The notes under the pieces are model-generated. The model did not search any database. It was not told the DNA's origin and saw nothing but the letters and a program-made list of their open reading frames with translations. A DNA stretch of 64,000 bases from positions 42,837,682 through 42,901,681 of the forward strand of contig NC_088300.1 in the NCBI RefSeq assembly GCF_032854445.1, in the 5' to 3' direction. Positions 28,401 to 40,400 of this stretch are shown here, one piece after another. This DNA is from Liolophura sinensis (taxonomy: Eukaryota > Mollusca > Polyplacophora > Chitonida > Chitonidae). Positions within the stretch are counted from its first letter, which is position 1. Every line of letters starts with the position of its first letter. The position numbers and the translations under genes were made by a program.

Positions 28401-31400
28401 AAATTATGACCATAATATTAAACATTATCTTGTTTCAAACCTTGCTTGGTCTTTATTCTGTCTAAAAAGCAAAAAAAGAGTCTTATACATCATTCACAGA
28501 GGAAAAGAGTCTTACACATCAGTCACACAGGTAAGGAGTCTTACACATCAGTCACACAGGTAAAGAATCTCAAACATCAGTCACACAGCTAAAGAGTCTT
28601 ACACATCAGTCACAAAGGTAAAGAGTCGTACACTTCAGTCACACAGGTAAGAAGTCTTACACATCAGTCACACGGGTAAAGAGTATTACGCATGAGTCAC
28701 ACAGGTAAAGAGTATTACACATCAGCCACACAGGTAAAGAGTATTACACATCAGCCACACAGGTAAAGAGTCTTATACATCAATCACACAGGTAAAGAGT
28801 ATTACACATCAGCCACACAGGCAAAGAGTCTTACACATCAGTCACACAGGTAAAGAGTGTTATACATCAGTCACAAAGGTAAAGAGTCTTACACATCAGT
28901 CACAAAGGTAAAGAGTCTTACACTTCAGTCACACAGATAAGAAGTCTTACACATCAGTCACACAGGTAAAGAGTATTACACATCAGTCACACAGGTAAAG
29001 AGTCTTACACATCAGTCACACAGGTAAAGAGTCTTATACATCAATCACACAGGTAAAGAGTCTTATACATCAGTCACACAGGTAAAAAGTCTTATACATC
29101 AGTAACACAGCTAAAGAGTCCTATACATCAATCACACAGGTAAAGAGTCTTATACATCAATCACACAGGTAAAGAGTATTGCACATTAGCCACACAGGTA
29201 AGGAGTCTTACACATCAGTCACAAAGGTAAAAAGTCTTACACATTCGTCACACAGGTAAGAGTCTTATACATCAGTCACACAGCTAAAGAGTCTTATAAA
29301 TCAGTCACACAGGTAAAGAGTATTACACATGGTCACACAGCTAAAGAGTATTACACATCAGTCACACAGGCAAAGAGTCTTATACAACAGTCACACAGGT
29401 AAAGAGTCTTACACATGGTCACACAGGTAAAGAGTATTACACATGGTCACACAGATAAAGAGTATTGCACATCAGCCACACAGGTAAAGAGTATTGCACA
29501 TCAGTCACACAGGTAAAGAGTATCACACATCAGCCACACAGGTAAAGAGTATTACACATCAGCCACACAGGTAAAGTGTATCACAAAGGTAAGGAATCTT
29601 ACACATCCGTCACACAGGTAAGAGTCTTATACATCAGCCACACAGGTAAAGAGTCTTATACATCAGTCAAACAGCTAAAGAGTCTTATACATCAGTCACA
29701 CAGGTAAAGAGTATTACACATCAGTCACACAGGTACAGAGTATTACACATCAGCCACACAGGTAAAGAGGGTCACAAGGGTGACTTCTACAAATCAGTCA
29801 CACAAGTAAAGAGTGTGATATGAGTCACACAGGCCATCAGTCACATAGGTTATCTATTTCTTTGATTGGTGTTTTACGCCGACGGCAGCCAGAATTATGA
29901 TGGGAGGAAACAAGGCAGAGTCTGGAGGACCCACAACCATCCGCGAGTTGCCAGCAGACCTTTCACATATAAGGTAAAGAGTCTTAACATCAGTACTCTG
30001 TATGTCCAGAGTGGAAGCCAGCATGAGCTGGAATTGAACTCACAGCGATCGCATTGGTGAGAGGCTCCTGGGTCATTGCGTAGTACTGACATGCTAACCA
30101 CCTCTGCAACGGCCAGTCACATAGGTGAAGAGTTTCACAAATAATTCGCACACTGAGGTGAAGTCTCGTACATCGATCACCCAGGTAAAGAGTTTCATAC
30201 ATCATTCACACAGGTAAAGAGTCACATATCATTCACACAGGCGGGGATTTCCACATTCACACAGGTACACTGTTACCTGCCATACTTTTTTGTATCTTCC
30301 ATGTCAAGACGTGCCATTTTTGTCCTCGTCTTCATCCTCTCCACTCTCAAAGCTCCTAAAAAACAGAATCCCAAACAAATGTTAATATATTCATCTTAAC
30401 ATGTTTCAAGTCAAGAGTGAATGACCAAGCTTGCAAGATATCAAATCTGACTGTATTCTATACAAAGGCAGTAAAGTTTAAGGTCGATCATGCCAAGTCA
30501 AGTGTCTGAAAACCCTACTGATAATAATTAAGTCAAAGCAGAAGAGGTTTTAAACTGGGGGAGGGGTGTGTGTTACTGAACATCTATTCCAGCAAACCCA
30601 GGCAAGGATCCTGGTGTTACCTAGGCCCCAGAAGGCCCGCACATTGAAAGCTAGATATCTGGCTTAAGATAGGTCAATGCAGCAAACATTACTGAAAAGG
30701 TCTTACTGAAAAGAACTAGTTGATCATGCATTCATTAAGGTAAATAGAATACTCCTATTAGCCAAATCAACCTCAATTTCATTGAGGAATGATTGCTTTG
30801 AGTTTAATGCCACAATGACAGTACTTAAGCCATGCTGTGGTGAGGACATGTTACACCCAGCAAACAGTTTTAGTGTTTGACACCACAATGATAACACCCA
30901 AAACATTTAAGTAATATGCATACGAAGCATGAGGGAAAGAACAAGCATGTAAAACTTCAGGTCAATGCCTGCTGTACTTTTTGAGATACCACCCGTAACA
31001 TCCTGTTCAACACACTGAATCAACGATGAAATATCCTCCTCATGCTATTGTGCTCTACAAGTGTGCAAACCCTGAGCTCAATACATGCAGTACTTTTTAA
31101 GATACCATGGATGCCGATGCTCGCAGTACATCATCAGCTATGCCTGTACATGTACTTTGTATGGGCAAACTAAAACTTAATATACGTATGTCATTGTCAA
31201 ATTCATTTCGTACATGTATGTGCTGGCAAATAGGTCAGCCAGAAGGTATTAAGTATTTTGTAGGTTCGTTAACAATGAAGTCTGGACAAGGAATTCATTG
31301 ATTCCCCTCACCCACATTGTTTGTGTGAATCAAGTATTCATGTTTAAAAAATCTGGCTGGAAATGGAAAGAGAATCTATCAAATTACACCAGAATGACCT

Positions 31401-34400
31401 TGAAATTTTTAGCTGCAGCATGGCAAATGTACGTGCGTAGGTGTGGCTTTAATCGCAGTATGACATCTTCATGGTGGTGTGCTAAATTCTGTTATAGCTG
31501 TGTACATGAAGAGCTCTGCAGTTAAAACAGATATCTGACGTGCCACTCATCATGTGTATAAAGGTACTGGGTAGTCGCGCTTAATCTTTTTTTTCTCTCT
31601 CCCAAATTTCTGTGTTTCACAAAATGGTGATCATAAAGCAATCAAGGTGCACTTGTTGGGAAGTACACATACCAAATTCACAATGATTAAAACTCTTGGC
31701 AATAGGAGCATAGAATGACTGCTCAGTGCCTGTTTTTTGCATTTGAGGATAGTGTATCTACTCCCCTTACCACCCATGGCGCCCAATCCGTAAAAACCAC
31801 AATTAATACGATGAATCACTGGATACACTTAGTAAATCCGAAACTTTAGGTCATTTATTGTAACAGTGATCAAAACACAGATCAAAACAAAGCAAATTTA
31901 TTTTGCAGCGAGTTGTTTAAAATATTTGCTTGCTCAAAATGGCAACTGTAGGGGCAACCATAAGGGACAGGTTACTTTCTCACATTTATTTTCACTAGCC
32001 CATGACAGGGCAAATATGTAAGTATTAAGTTCCAGCAGTGTACGTATACACTACGTAGTTCTGATCTGTTCACAATGTAACAGTCAAACCCAGCAAAAAT
32101 CACCCCAACATGTAAGTCTGTGAAATGCATTAAGAAAGGAATAAACATAAAGCTCTGGCCCAGGTATCACAAATCGATCTTAGATTGGAGTAGAAAATTC
32201 AATCATTAAATTTGGTATGTCCCTTTCCATTGTTTTAGCTGAAAATTTTTGCACAACAACTTACACAGAATTTAAGTTGTCAAGCAATATTTTGATTTGG
32301 TTACATCAGAAATAACAATTTTAAAGTGATTTTACATTTTGACTTAAGACTTAAGATTGTTTCTTGATCCAAGGGCCTGTTCTTCAAAAAATTATCTGAT
32401 AATAAAAAGTTCCAAATAGGAACAGTTTTTAAGATGCGATAAATGATGTAAATTTCGCCCTAGGACTGTGTATATCCCAGGATTCATTGCGTTGATTGTG
32501 GTTTTTACTGACTGAGCGCAGCAGGGGAGCATCACGGGTAGTCAGGGGATTATAAGGACCGTCCAAGGATGTAATAAACAAGCTCACATTTCAATGAGCA
32601 GTTAGTCTATGCTCCTACCACCGACAGTTCATGTTTTCCTCAGTTTTAAAGTGAAAGATTTATTTATTTTATTTATTTGATTGGTGTTTTACGCGGCCAG
32701 CATTACGGTGGGAGGAAACCGGGCACAACCCTGGGGAACCCATGACCATACGCAGGTTCCTGGAAGACCTTCCCATTTACGGACGAAAAAGAAGCCAGTA
32801 TGAGCTGGACTTGAACTCACAGCGACCGCATTGGTGAGAGGCTCCTAGGTCATTACGCTGCGCTAGAGCGCTAAAAGACTGAGCCACGGAGGCCCCTACA
32901 GTGACAGCACCTTACAAATGTTTAAGTCCACTGAAAGACTACCATTCAAATTATCTTAATCTGGTATTAAATACTGCTTTCCATTTTTTTTCAAGCCAGT
33001 TAAAGTTTAGTTAAACTTCACCTTGAAGCAGCTCCATTATCAACAGCAAGGTAACGTCATATGTGAAAGCATGTAAATTAATTCCATCAGTGAGCCATAG
33101 AAATTAATCAGCAGCTGTGTGCGTTGACAGTTGTGTGCAATGGCCACTATGTGCCATGGCAGCTGTGTGCAATGGCAGCTATGTGCCATGACAGCTGTGT
33201 GCAATGGCAGCTGTGTGCCATGACAGTTGTGTGCAATGGCAGCTATGTGCCATGGCAGCTGTGTGCAATGGCAGCTATGTGCCATGGCAGCTGTGTGCCA
33301 TGGCAGCAGTGTGCAATGGCCGCTGTGTGCAATGGCAGCTGTTTGCAACGGCAGCTGTGTGCAATGGCCACTATGTGCCATGGCAGCTGTGTGCCATGAC
33401 AGCTGTTTGCAACGGCAGCTGTGTGCAATGGCCACTATGTGCCATGGCAGCTATGTGCCATGACAGCTGTGTGTAATGGCAGCTGTGTGCAATGGCAGCT
33501 GTGTGCCATGGCAGCAGTGTGCAATGGCCGCTGTGTGCAATGGCAGCTGTGTGCAACGGCAGCTGTGTGCAACGGCAGCTGTGTGCCACAGCAGCTGTGT
33601 GCCACAGCAGCTGTGTGCAATGGCAGCTGTGTGCAGGGGGAGCTGTGTACCATGACAGCTGTGTGCAATGGCAGCTGTGTGCCATGACAGCTGTGTGCAA
33701 TGGCAGCTGTGTGCCATGACAGCTGTGTGCAACGGCAGCTGTGTGCCATGACCACTGTGTGCAATGGCAGCTGTTACTATTAAATAGTCCAGTGACTACA
33801 TGTACAATTTACAGGAGTAATAATCTGAAAATGGTAGACTAACAATCCAACAGAATAAATGCATTTGCTGATGCTCTGTAACTATCAAATTAAAAGGTAA
33901 TAACACTTGTTTTCTCAACAAACCTGGAGTTGGTCAAAAAGATGTTTTTCATCTGTATACATGAAATTCTATGCACTAGGCCAAAAAAGATCCTAAAATA
34001 TTTTCACATTTTAAAGGAGAGAAATGAACTGTACGTTAACTACTGGGTTACTATCAGCCTAAAGTTATTCAAGTACCTAAATTCTTCAACCATTTCAAAC
34101 CTCTGCAACCAAGAGTTTGAAACATCCTAAGAGAAAGCTTGCATCTTACTAATTCAGGTTTCTATTCTATCCATATATTTCACAGAAAAATTGATGTAGA
34201 GGAGAAAAATGTTGAAGATTTATTGTATCAGTATTATTTATTCATTTGATTGCGTAACACAGCATTCAATTATTTCCGCTTATAAGATATAGCTGTCAGT
34301 TTCACAGCCGAAGGTGTTCAGATTTCACACAATATTACACATTACCCTGTCCTGTCTATTGCTTTTCGCTACCAAGGTCCCAAGGGCACTCAGAACGAGG

Positions 34401-37400
34401 AGATCCAAAATATTCCCCTTCAAAGAATGGCCGCGACTGAACTCTGATATTACCAAGCTATTAGGAGGCAAGACAATACCCTAACCACTCAGCCATGGTC
34501 TGTTGCTGACCACAGCATCAGCAAGAAAATGTTACACACCATCAGTTGTTAAATATGTACAAATGAACACTTAAACATTACTGCACGGTCAACAAGTGGT
34601 ACTTAATCGTGTGCTATAGGTACAGCCAAATGCGGAGAACTTCTTGGATGGAAATGTGAGGATTTCCATGGTGGAAATGTGAAAGACTTTCATGGTGGAA
34701 ATATAGAGAATTTCCATGATGGAACTGTGTGAGATTTTCACAATGACAATTTATGCCACTCACATTTATAAACCTAAATCTGTAAAGTTTCAAATTAGCT
34801 ACATATACATAAATCATGTGTATTAATTTATCCCTGTATATTTGATAAGAGTTTGCGCCAAACTCCAGAATCTTTCTCTTATACAACAGCAGCCAGCATT
34901 ATGGTGAGTGACACAGTCTAAGGGAAACCCACGACCATTTGTAGATGGCTGGTAGATCTACTTCTGTAAGATCGGAGAGGATGCCAGCCTGAGCTTAAAT
35001 GATGTATATGCAGGGGTGTTTAATATACAGATTACAAAATAGGAGCTATAAATAAATCAACATTCATGAACAATGTTTACGTAAAATGTCATGGCAAGAT
35101 AGATGGGGCTTTTGGAAATAAGTCACATGATTTGTTTACTCATATACACATAAGCGCCTTGTCATGTTAGCAGGTTTGCTGCCATAAGAAAACTCATGAG
35201 GACAGCATAACACTGAAGGCAGGTAATTCAGAGCTGTCAATCAACACTCTTAAGGTACACGTAACTACAAGTAGATATTTTTACCTGCAATGGCCCATCT
35301 ATCACCATAGTGGGTTTATCCACTTTTCATGGATAAACAATGATGAGAGCAGCAACACATGTACATGTATGTACAAATTTCTGAGCTCAGCCTTCTGATC
35401 AATATATGTACATGAGAAGAATGACGAGACTTAATTCCTGTACTTACTGATACCCTGCATTTTTGCGTTTCCGTATGGCCTGCATTTGAGGGTTCCAGAC
35501 AGGCTGGGCTGGGTAGGGTGGAGGTGGTGGTTCCGGCAGTTGAAACTCAGTTGGGGAATAATGATCTGAAACAAGCAATAAAGGACATCCATATGTACAA
35601 TTAATTATCCAATTGTTCCCATAGAAATGTGCAAGACGACAAGCCATTCAGTCACAGAACATATCCACATATACATAGTCACGAGGTAAGACATTTAGGA
35701 GAGGATTGTACATTTACCTGCCTCTAACATGTTTACCAAAATGATGAATGGGTGCATAGAGTGTCTCATTCTCCTCAGGCATTGAGGGCTGAGGATCCAG
35801 TTAGCACACTCTCACCCCACTAATCAGCAGGTCATTTATCAGTTTTCACTTAGGAAGGGTTAAACTGTTGTGTTTCTGTACAGCCAGTTCCACAGGGCAT
35901 TTTGGTCACAGAAGACTTGGCTGTGACAGTATATCAGAGCAGGTGTCAACGCTAAGGCAAAACTGGCTGGACATAACATTTTGATGACAAGCATCTAAAT
36001 TCAGTCCAACTCCCTGGATTTCTGAACCTTTATCTGAGTGTAATGTAAGCAAGATGAGCCTGCCACAAGATGCAAGCAGGTTAAAACTAGAAGGAAGCAG
36101 TACAAGAGACATCCAGTCAATGCTCTTGTTAGTCCAATACTCCCAGTCCTGCTTTTACATAAGGTTTCCCAACTCCTGTCATATTTATTTATTTGCTTAT
36201 CTGATTGGTGTTTTACACCGTACTCAAAAATATTTCACTTATATGGCGGCCAGCATTATGGTGAGAGGAAACCCAACAGAGCCTTGGGGAAACCCACAAC
36301 CATCCGCAGGTTGCTTGCAGACCTTCCCAAATAAGGCCTGAGAGGAAGCCAGCATGAGCTGGACTTGAACTCACAGCGACCATATTGGTGAGAGGCTACT
36401 GGATCATTACGCTGCGCTAGCGCGCTAACCAACTGAGCCACAGAGGTTCTGAACTCCTGTCATAAATACTCAAACATGTGCACCAATGATTAATCATGAT
36501 TAATCTGACAGTGTCAGGCTACAGAGTAAAGTCTGCAGCTGTGAGTGCTAGAAAGCTCTAGTAAGTAGAAGGTCCATCATTCCTGCATAAGCCTATATTT
36601 AAGCTCTCTAATTAAACAGAAATCCTTATGTTCCGAGTATTAAATTCACAAAACTACAATTGACAACAAATAATCATTTGTCTTCACAGGGTTTCCAACA
36701 TAAATTAATTACCCCATGCACCTAAACTCTCTACAGAGCACTGTGTACATGTACTGTGTATTCAGTTACTGTTATCTCACTTGTGGATAGCTAAACTCTA
36801 AAACCAAATGACAAAGAGAACTATAGCTGAAAATTATAATGAAATGTGTGTAGTCTTTGAATGTAAAGGGTCGTATCAAAATGAATAATTTGCTTTACAA
36901 CTTGTCATTCTCCCTCATTTACCCTACATGTGCACATTTACCACTGGTACCCAGCAATATCTTAGGGAGTTTTCTAACTTGTAATGGGTATACCTGTAAT
37001 CCCTTCTGCAACCCCCGCTTGTGCATTCTACACATATAATTAAAGTTAAACAAACAAATGTTTAAAGATCAACCTGCACAGAATTAATTATCCATCTACC
37101 TGGATAGGATTTCAGAGCAAGTGCCCATTATTTTGAGCTATATAATACAGCTTTTCAACATGAAAGAAGCTGTTTTATTCCTTAAAGCTTAACGTGAAAT
37201 AAGATACCTCATAAAGTACAAATGGCTTCACCGCCAAATACAAAATGGTTATTGAGTTATGTCATGTGTTATTTATTCTGATTATAAAACTCAAGTTGAT
37301 GTCACAGGTATTCGAGACATCTCTAAGGCCTCTTATTAGATTCATTTATTTTTGTAATTGATTGGTGTTTTACCCGTACTCAAGAATATTTTACTTATGC

Positions 37401-40400
37401 GATGGCTACCAGCATTATGGTGGGAGGAAACCAGGCAGAGCCCAGGGGAAACTCACTATCCAGGAAAATAATGTAGAGCCTTATGATGGACTTTCAAATT
37501 TGTTTTTATTCCACTTTTGGATGTTTTAGTGTTTCAAGTTTCAGGGCAAATTTCAATTTTAAAGGGACATACCATCGACGTGGAGAAAAAACTGTACTGT
37601 TAGTTTAGACGTCCTCTACATAAAGCTAAGATTTCCAGATGTCCACTGACCGTACCCGATTTTGAGTTAGTAATCAAATGTTCAGATTTATCAGGGGTTT
37701 CCCTTCGACCATGAACTCACTTGAGTCGCCGTATTCAGAAAGCCTTATTTTTTCAGTTTAAAAAATCAGTTACCTCCCCTTGTTGTCTAGTGAACTTGGC
37801 ATGTCAGACACAGTATTGTGTTGTAATTATGCGGTCTACCATGTAACTTCAGTTCTGCTGTACAGACCATTGGAATTAGGAATACTTCACAAAAATGTAT
37901 CGACACAAAGGAGATCGTATTTGGTTTACTAGACTTTCAATTCACTTTCAATCTATCGTACTGTTTACATGTACAATTGACGAGCGAACAATGCACTGTG
38001 GAAATCTCTGCTCTGCCGCATTTGTATGTTATCTTGTCGGGCAGACAGATTTGACCAGTCATGAATTTCCCCTTGTAATTCTCTAAACCGACAAGGTGGC
38101 CGAGGTGCTTTAGGTAGGAGTCAAACGCAAGTCATTGTATTTTGCTGAACTAACTCAAAAAATCTGAATTTCTTTTGGCAGTATGTCCCTTTAAACCCAG
38201 CTTTATAGGTAAATCATTTGCTGTTACTCATTATAATATCTCTAAAACGTGAAAAATATAATGATAATAATCGAGGACAAAATACCGTCTTCACAATAAT
38301 GCTAAATAAACAGATGTGTTTGTTTACTTTCTTGGAATATAATGCCATACTTACCATCTTCTGGCCATTTCTCATCCAAAATATGCGGACAAATTTACAG
38401 TGCTACATCCTCACTTGAATGCCACGTCAAAGACACCAACAAAGACTACATGTACGTAGCACAACATACACAGCAATGCAACCATTCAGTATCTACATGT
38501 ACATGTACATTAATTAAAGCACGGACCCATTTCCCTGTTTTCTGAACACCTACTACAACTACAAAGACCACCAACTTAAAATTCTTTCACATTATTAATG
38601 AATAATTTATGTCTATTTGACTGGTGTTTGAAGCAGTACTCAAGAACATTTCACTTACAAGATGGCAGCCAGCATCATCGTGGGAGGGGAAACCCATGAC
38701 CACCTGCAGATTGCTGGCAGACCTAATCTGACTATATAAAATTATACCAGGGTCTACCGTAGTGCTCACAAAAGGAGGTCACTGATACAGTACGATATTT
38801 AACAGATTTATGACTAACACCAGGTTACAGAGGGCCACCAGAGGCATAGTTTTATACTTACACAAACATCATCAACACAAGGATATTGTACAGAAACTAT
38901 ATTTCATGTGTTTGTTATTAATTTTAACTAATTTTATATTATTTTGTTTTAGCCAGCATTAAAACCATTGGTTTTTATTTTCTTGTGACTGAAGATGTTA
39001 CCAATCTCTTGTCGAAAGACCCCCTCTCGTTTGCACCTTGTTCTCGCCACAATATGGCTGAAATGTCCCCAATGCGGCGTTAAGCCGTTATCATTCATTC
39101 ATTCTTGTGGAAAGCCATACCTGTTTCCAGGTTGTAACATATTCTTGCTATGACATTGTTGAAATACTCCCAATGAATTTAGCATTAAACCCTATAATCA
39201 TTCATTCATTCCTTCATTCATGCTTCAAAAACTTAATGATAGCCAGAAGAAAATGAGGATGCCAATATCACATCATCAAATGAGATATCAATAAGTGTTG
39301 TCCATGATACAGTAAAGTAACATTTAGTGTACTTAAAGCTGTACAGCATCAGTATGTAAAATATCAACGGTTATTGTATGTATATGTATATAGGTGGTCT
39401 TCACGATGATCGATACTAAGGCTGATTCTTTCTCGAAAGCCATCAATGATTTGGAGCATTGCAGATATGAATTTTCTAGCTCAAAGCAGAAATTTTTGTT
39501 GTAAAGTTGTATAAGGGTAGCTTTACCAATGATCGGCTTGTAAACTTCAGACAAAGCTATATGTTCCTCTACACCAGAATTCAGTAGAAACAAGGCATTC
39601 TCAAATCCCAATCAACACTGCAATTTCAATGCAGTCTTGAGCCTAGTCTTTCCCATAATAAACTGACGCTTGAGGAGGAAGTTTGTCTTTGTGTAAGCCA
39701 GTCCACAGCACCCCAGCAAAGTTTGCTTAGGCCAATCAAAGAATGTGCCAGTTCATACTGGGCCCAATTGCTGCCTGGAGAGCACACAGTTCCTCCGGAG
39801 AGACAACCTGGCTACCCCAAGCTTGTCTTTTATGATCCTTTCCAGCCAAACCCAGCTAAGGCCAGTGTTTGGGGAGCTTTGCATACACTGAATAGATGTG
39901 GTGTGAAAATGTCCTAACATCCTTGTACACACCCTAGTCAGGTCAGATGTGGGGGGATCTCCTGATGTCTTCTGACATGCTCGCAAGGGTGACATGGGGT
40001 CAACACAGCTTCATAACCTCAACCAGGTCAAACACATGAGGAGCCAATTACTACACCAAAATCTTACATAATATCTATGCCAACAATTCCCATCCAACAA
40101 CATAAAAGCAAATGGCAATAAATGTAAGGTTAACATAAGAAATGAAGTATGCACTAAACACTGATACATCAAACAAATATCATATTTGAACTTAAAAAAA
40201 CATTAATCATTTCCCATATGGCATGAGTAAATAAAAGGCTTAAAGGGTCCCTTGGTAGTAATTTACAACACATCACGTGCCACCTGAAGTCACCAGAAGA
40301 TTTTGGATGCCACAGACAACTTGGAGGTCTCTACATGTTTCTTTCCACATGATGAGCATACATGTACTGAATTCTGGACTAGAAGCCTAAAGAGAAGGTG

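Larger units (their letters stand above)
28344..30276 (-). other. BMAL1 intron 4, almost entirely tandem repeat
   Basis: Intron between exons 4 and 5. About 1.6 of its 1.9 kb is the 29-bp minisatellite, interrupted by one SINE. The repeat extends to within a few bases of the exon 4 splice donor at 30276. Confidence 0.93.
30356..35447 (-). other. BMAL1 intron 3
   Basis: 5.1 kb with a dispersed repeat (30940-31150), a SINE (32660-32896), the 16-bp minisatellite (33115-33775), another SINE family (34226-34503), a degenerate SINE (34838-34997), and a short ATGGTGGAAAT tandem at 34650-34740. No other gene is seen. Confidence 0.85.

Noticed and set aside
28486-29838. CRISPR-like regular repeat spacing.
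   Set aside because: There are no unique spacers; the units are contiguous 29-bp tandem repeats in a eukaryotic intron.
33040-33764. Many overlapping open frames of 60-130 codons on both strands.
   Set aside because: All are by-products of the 16-bp minisatellite, which is open in several frames.
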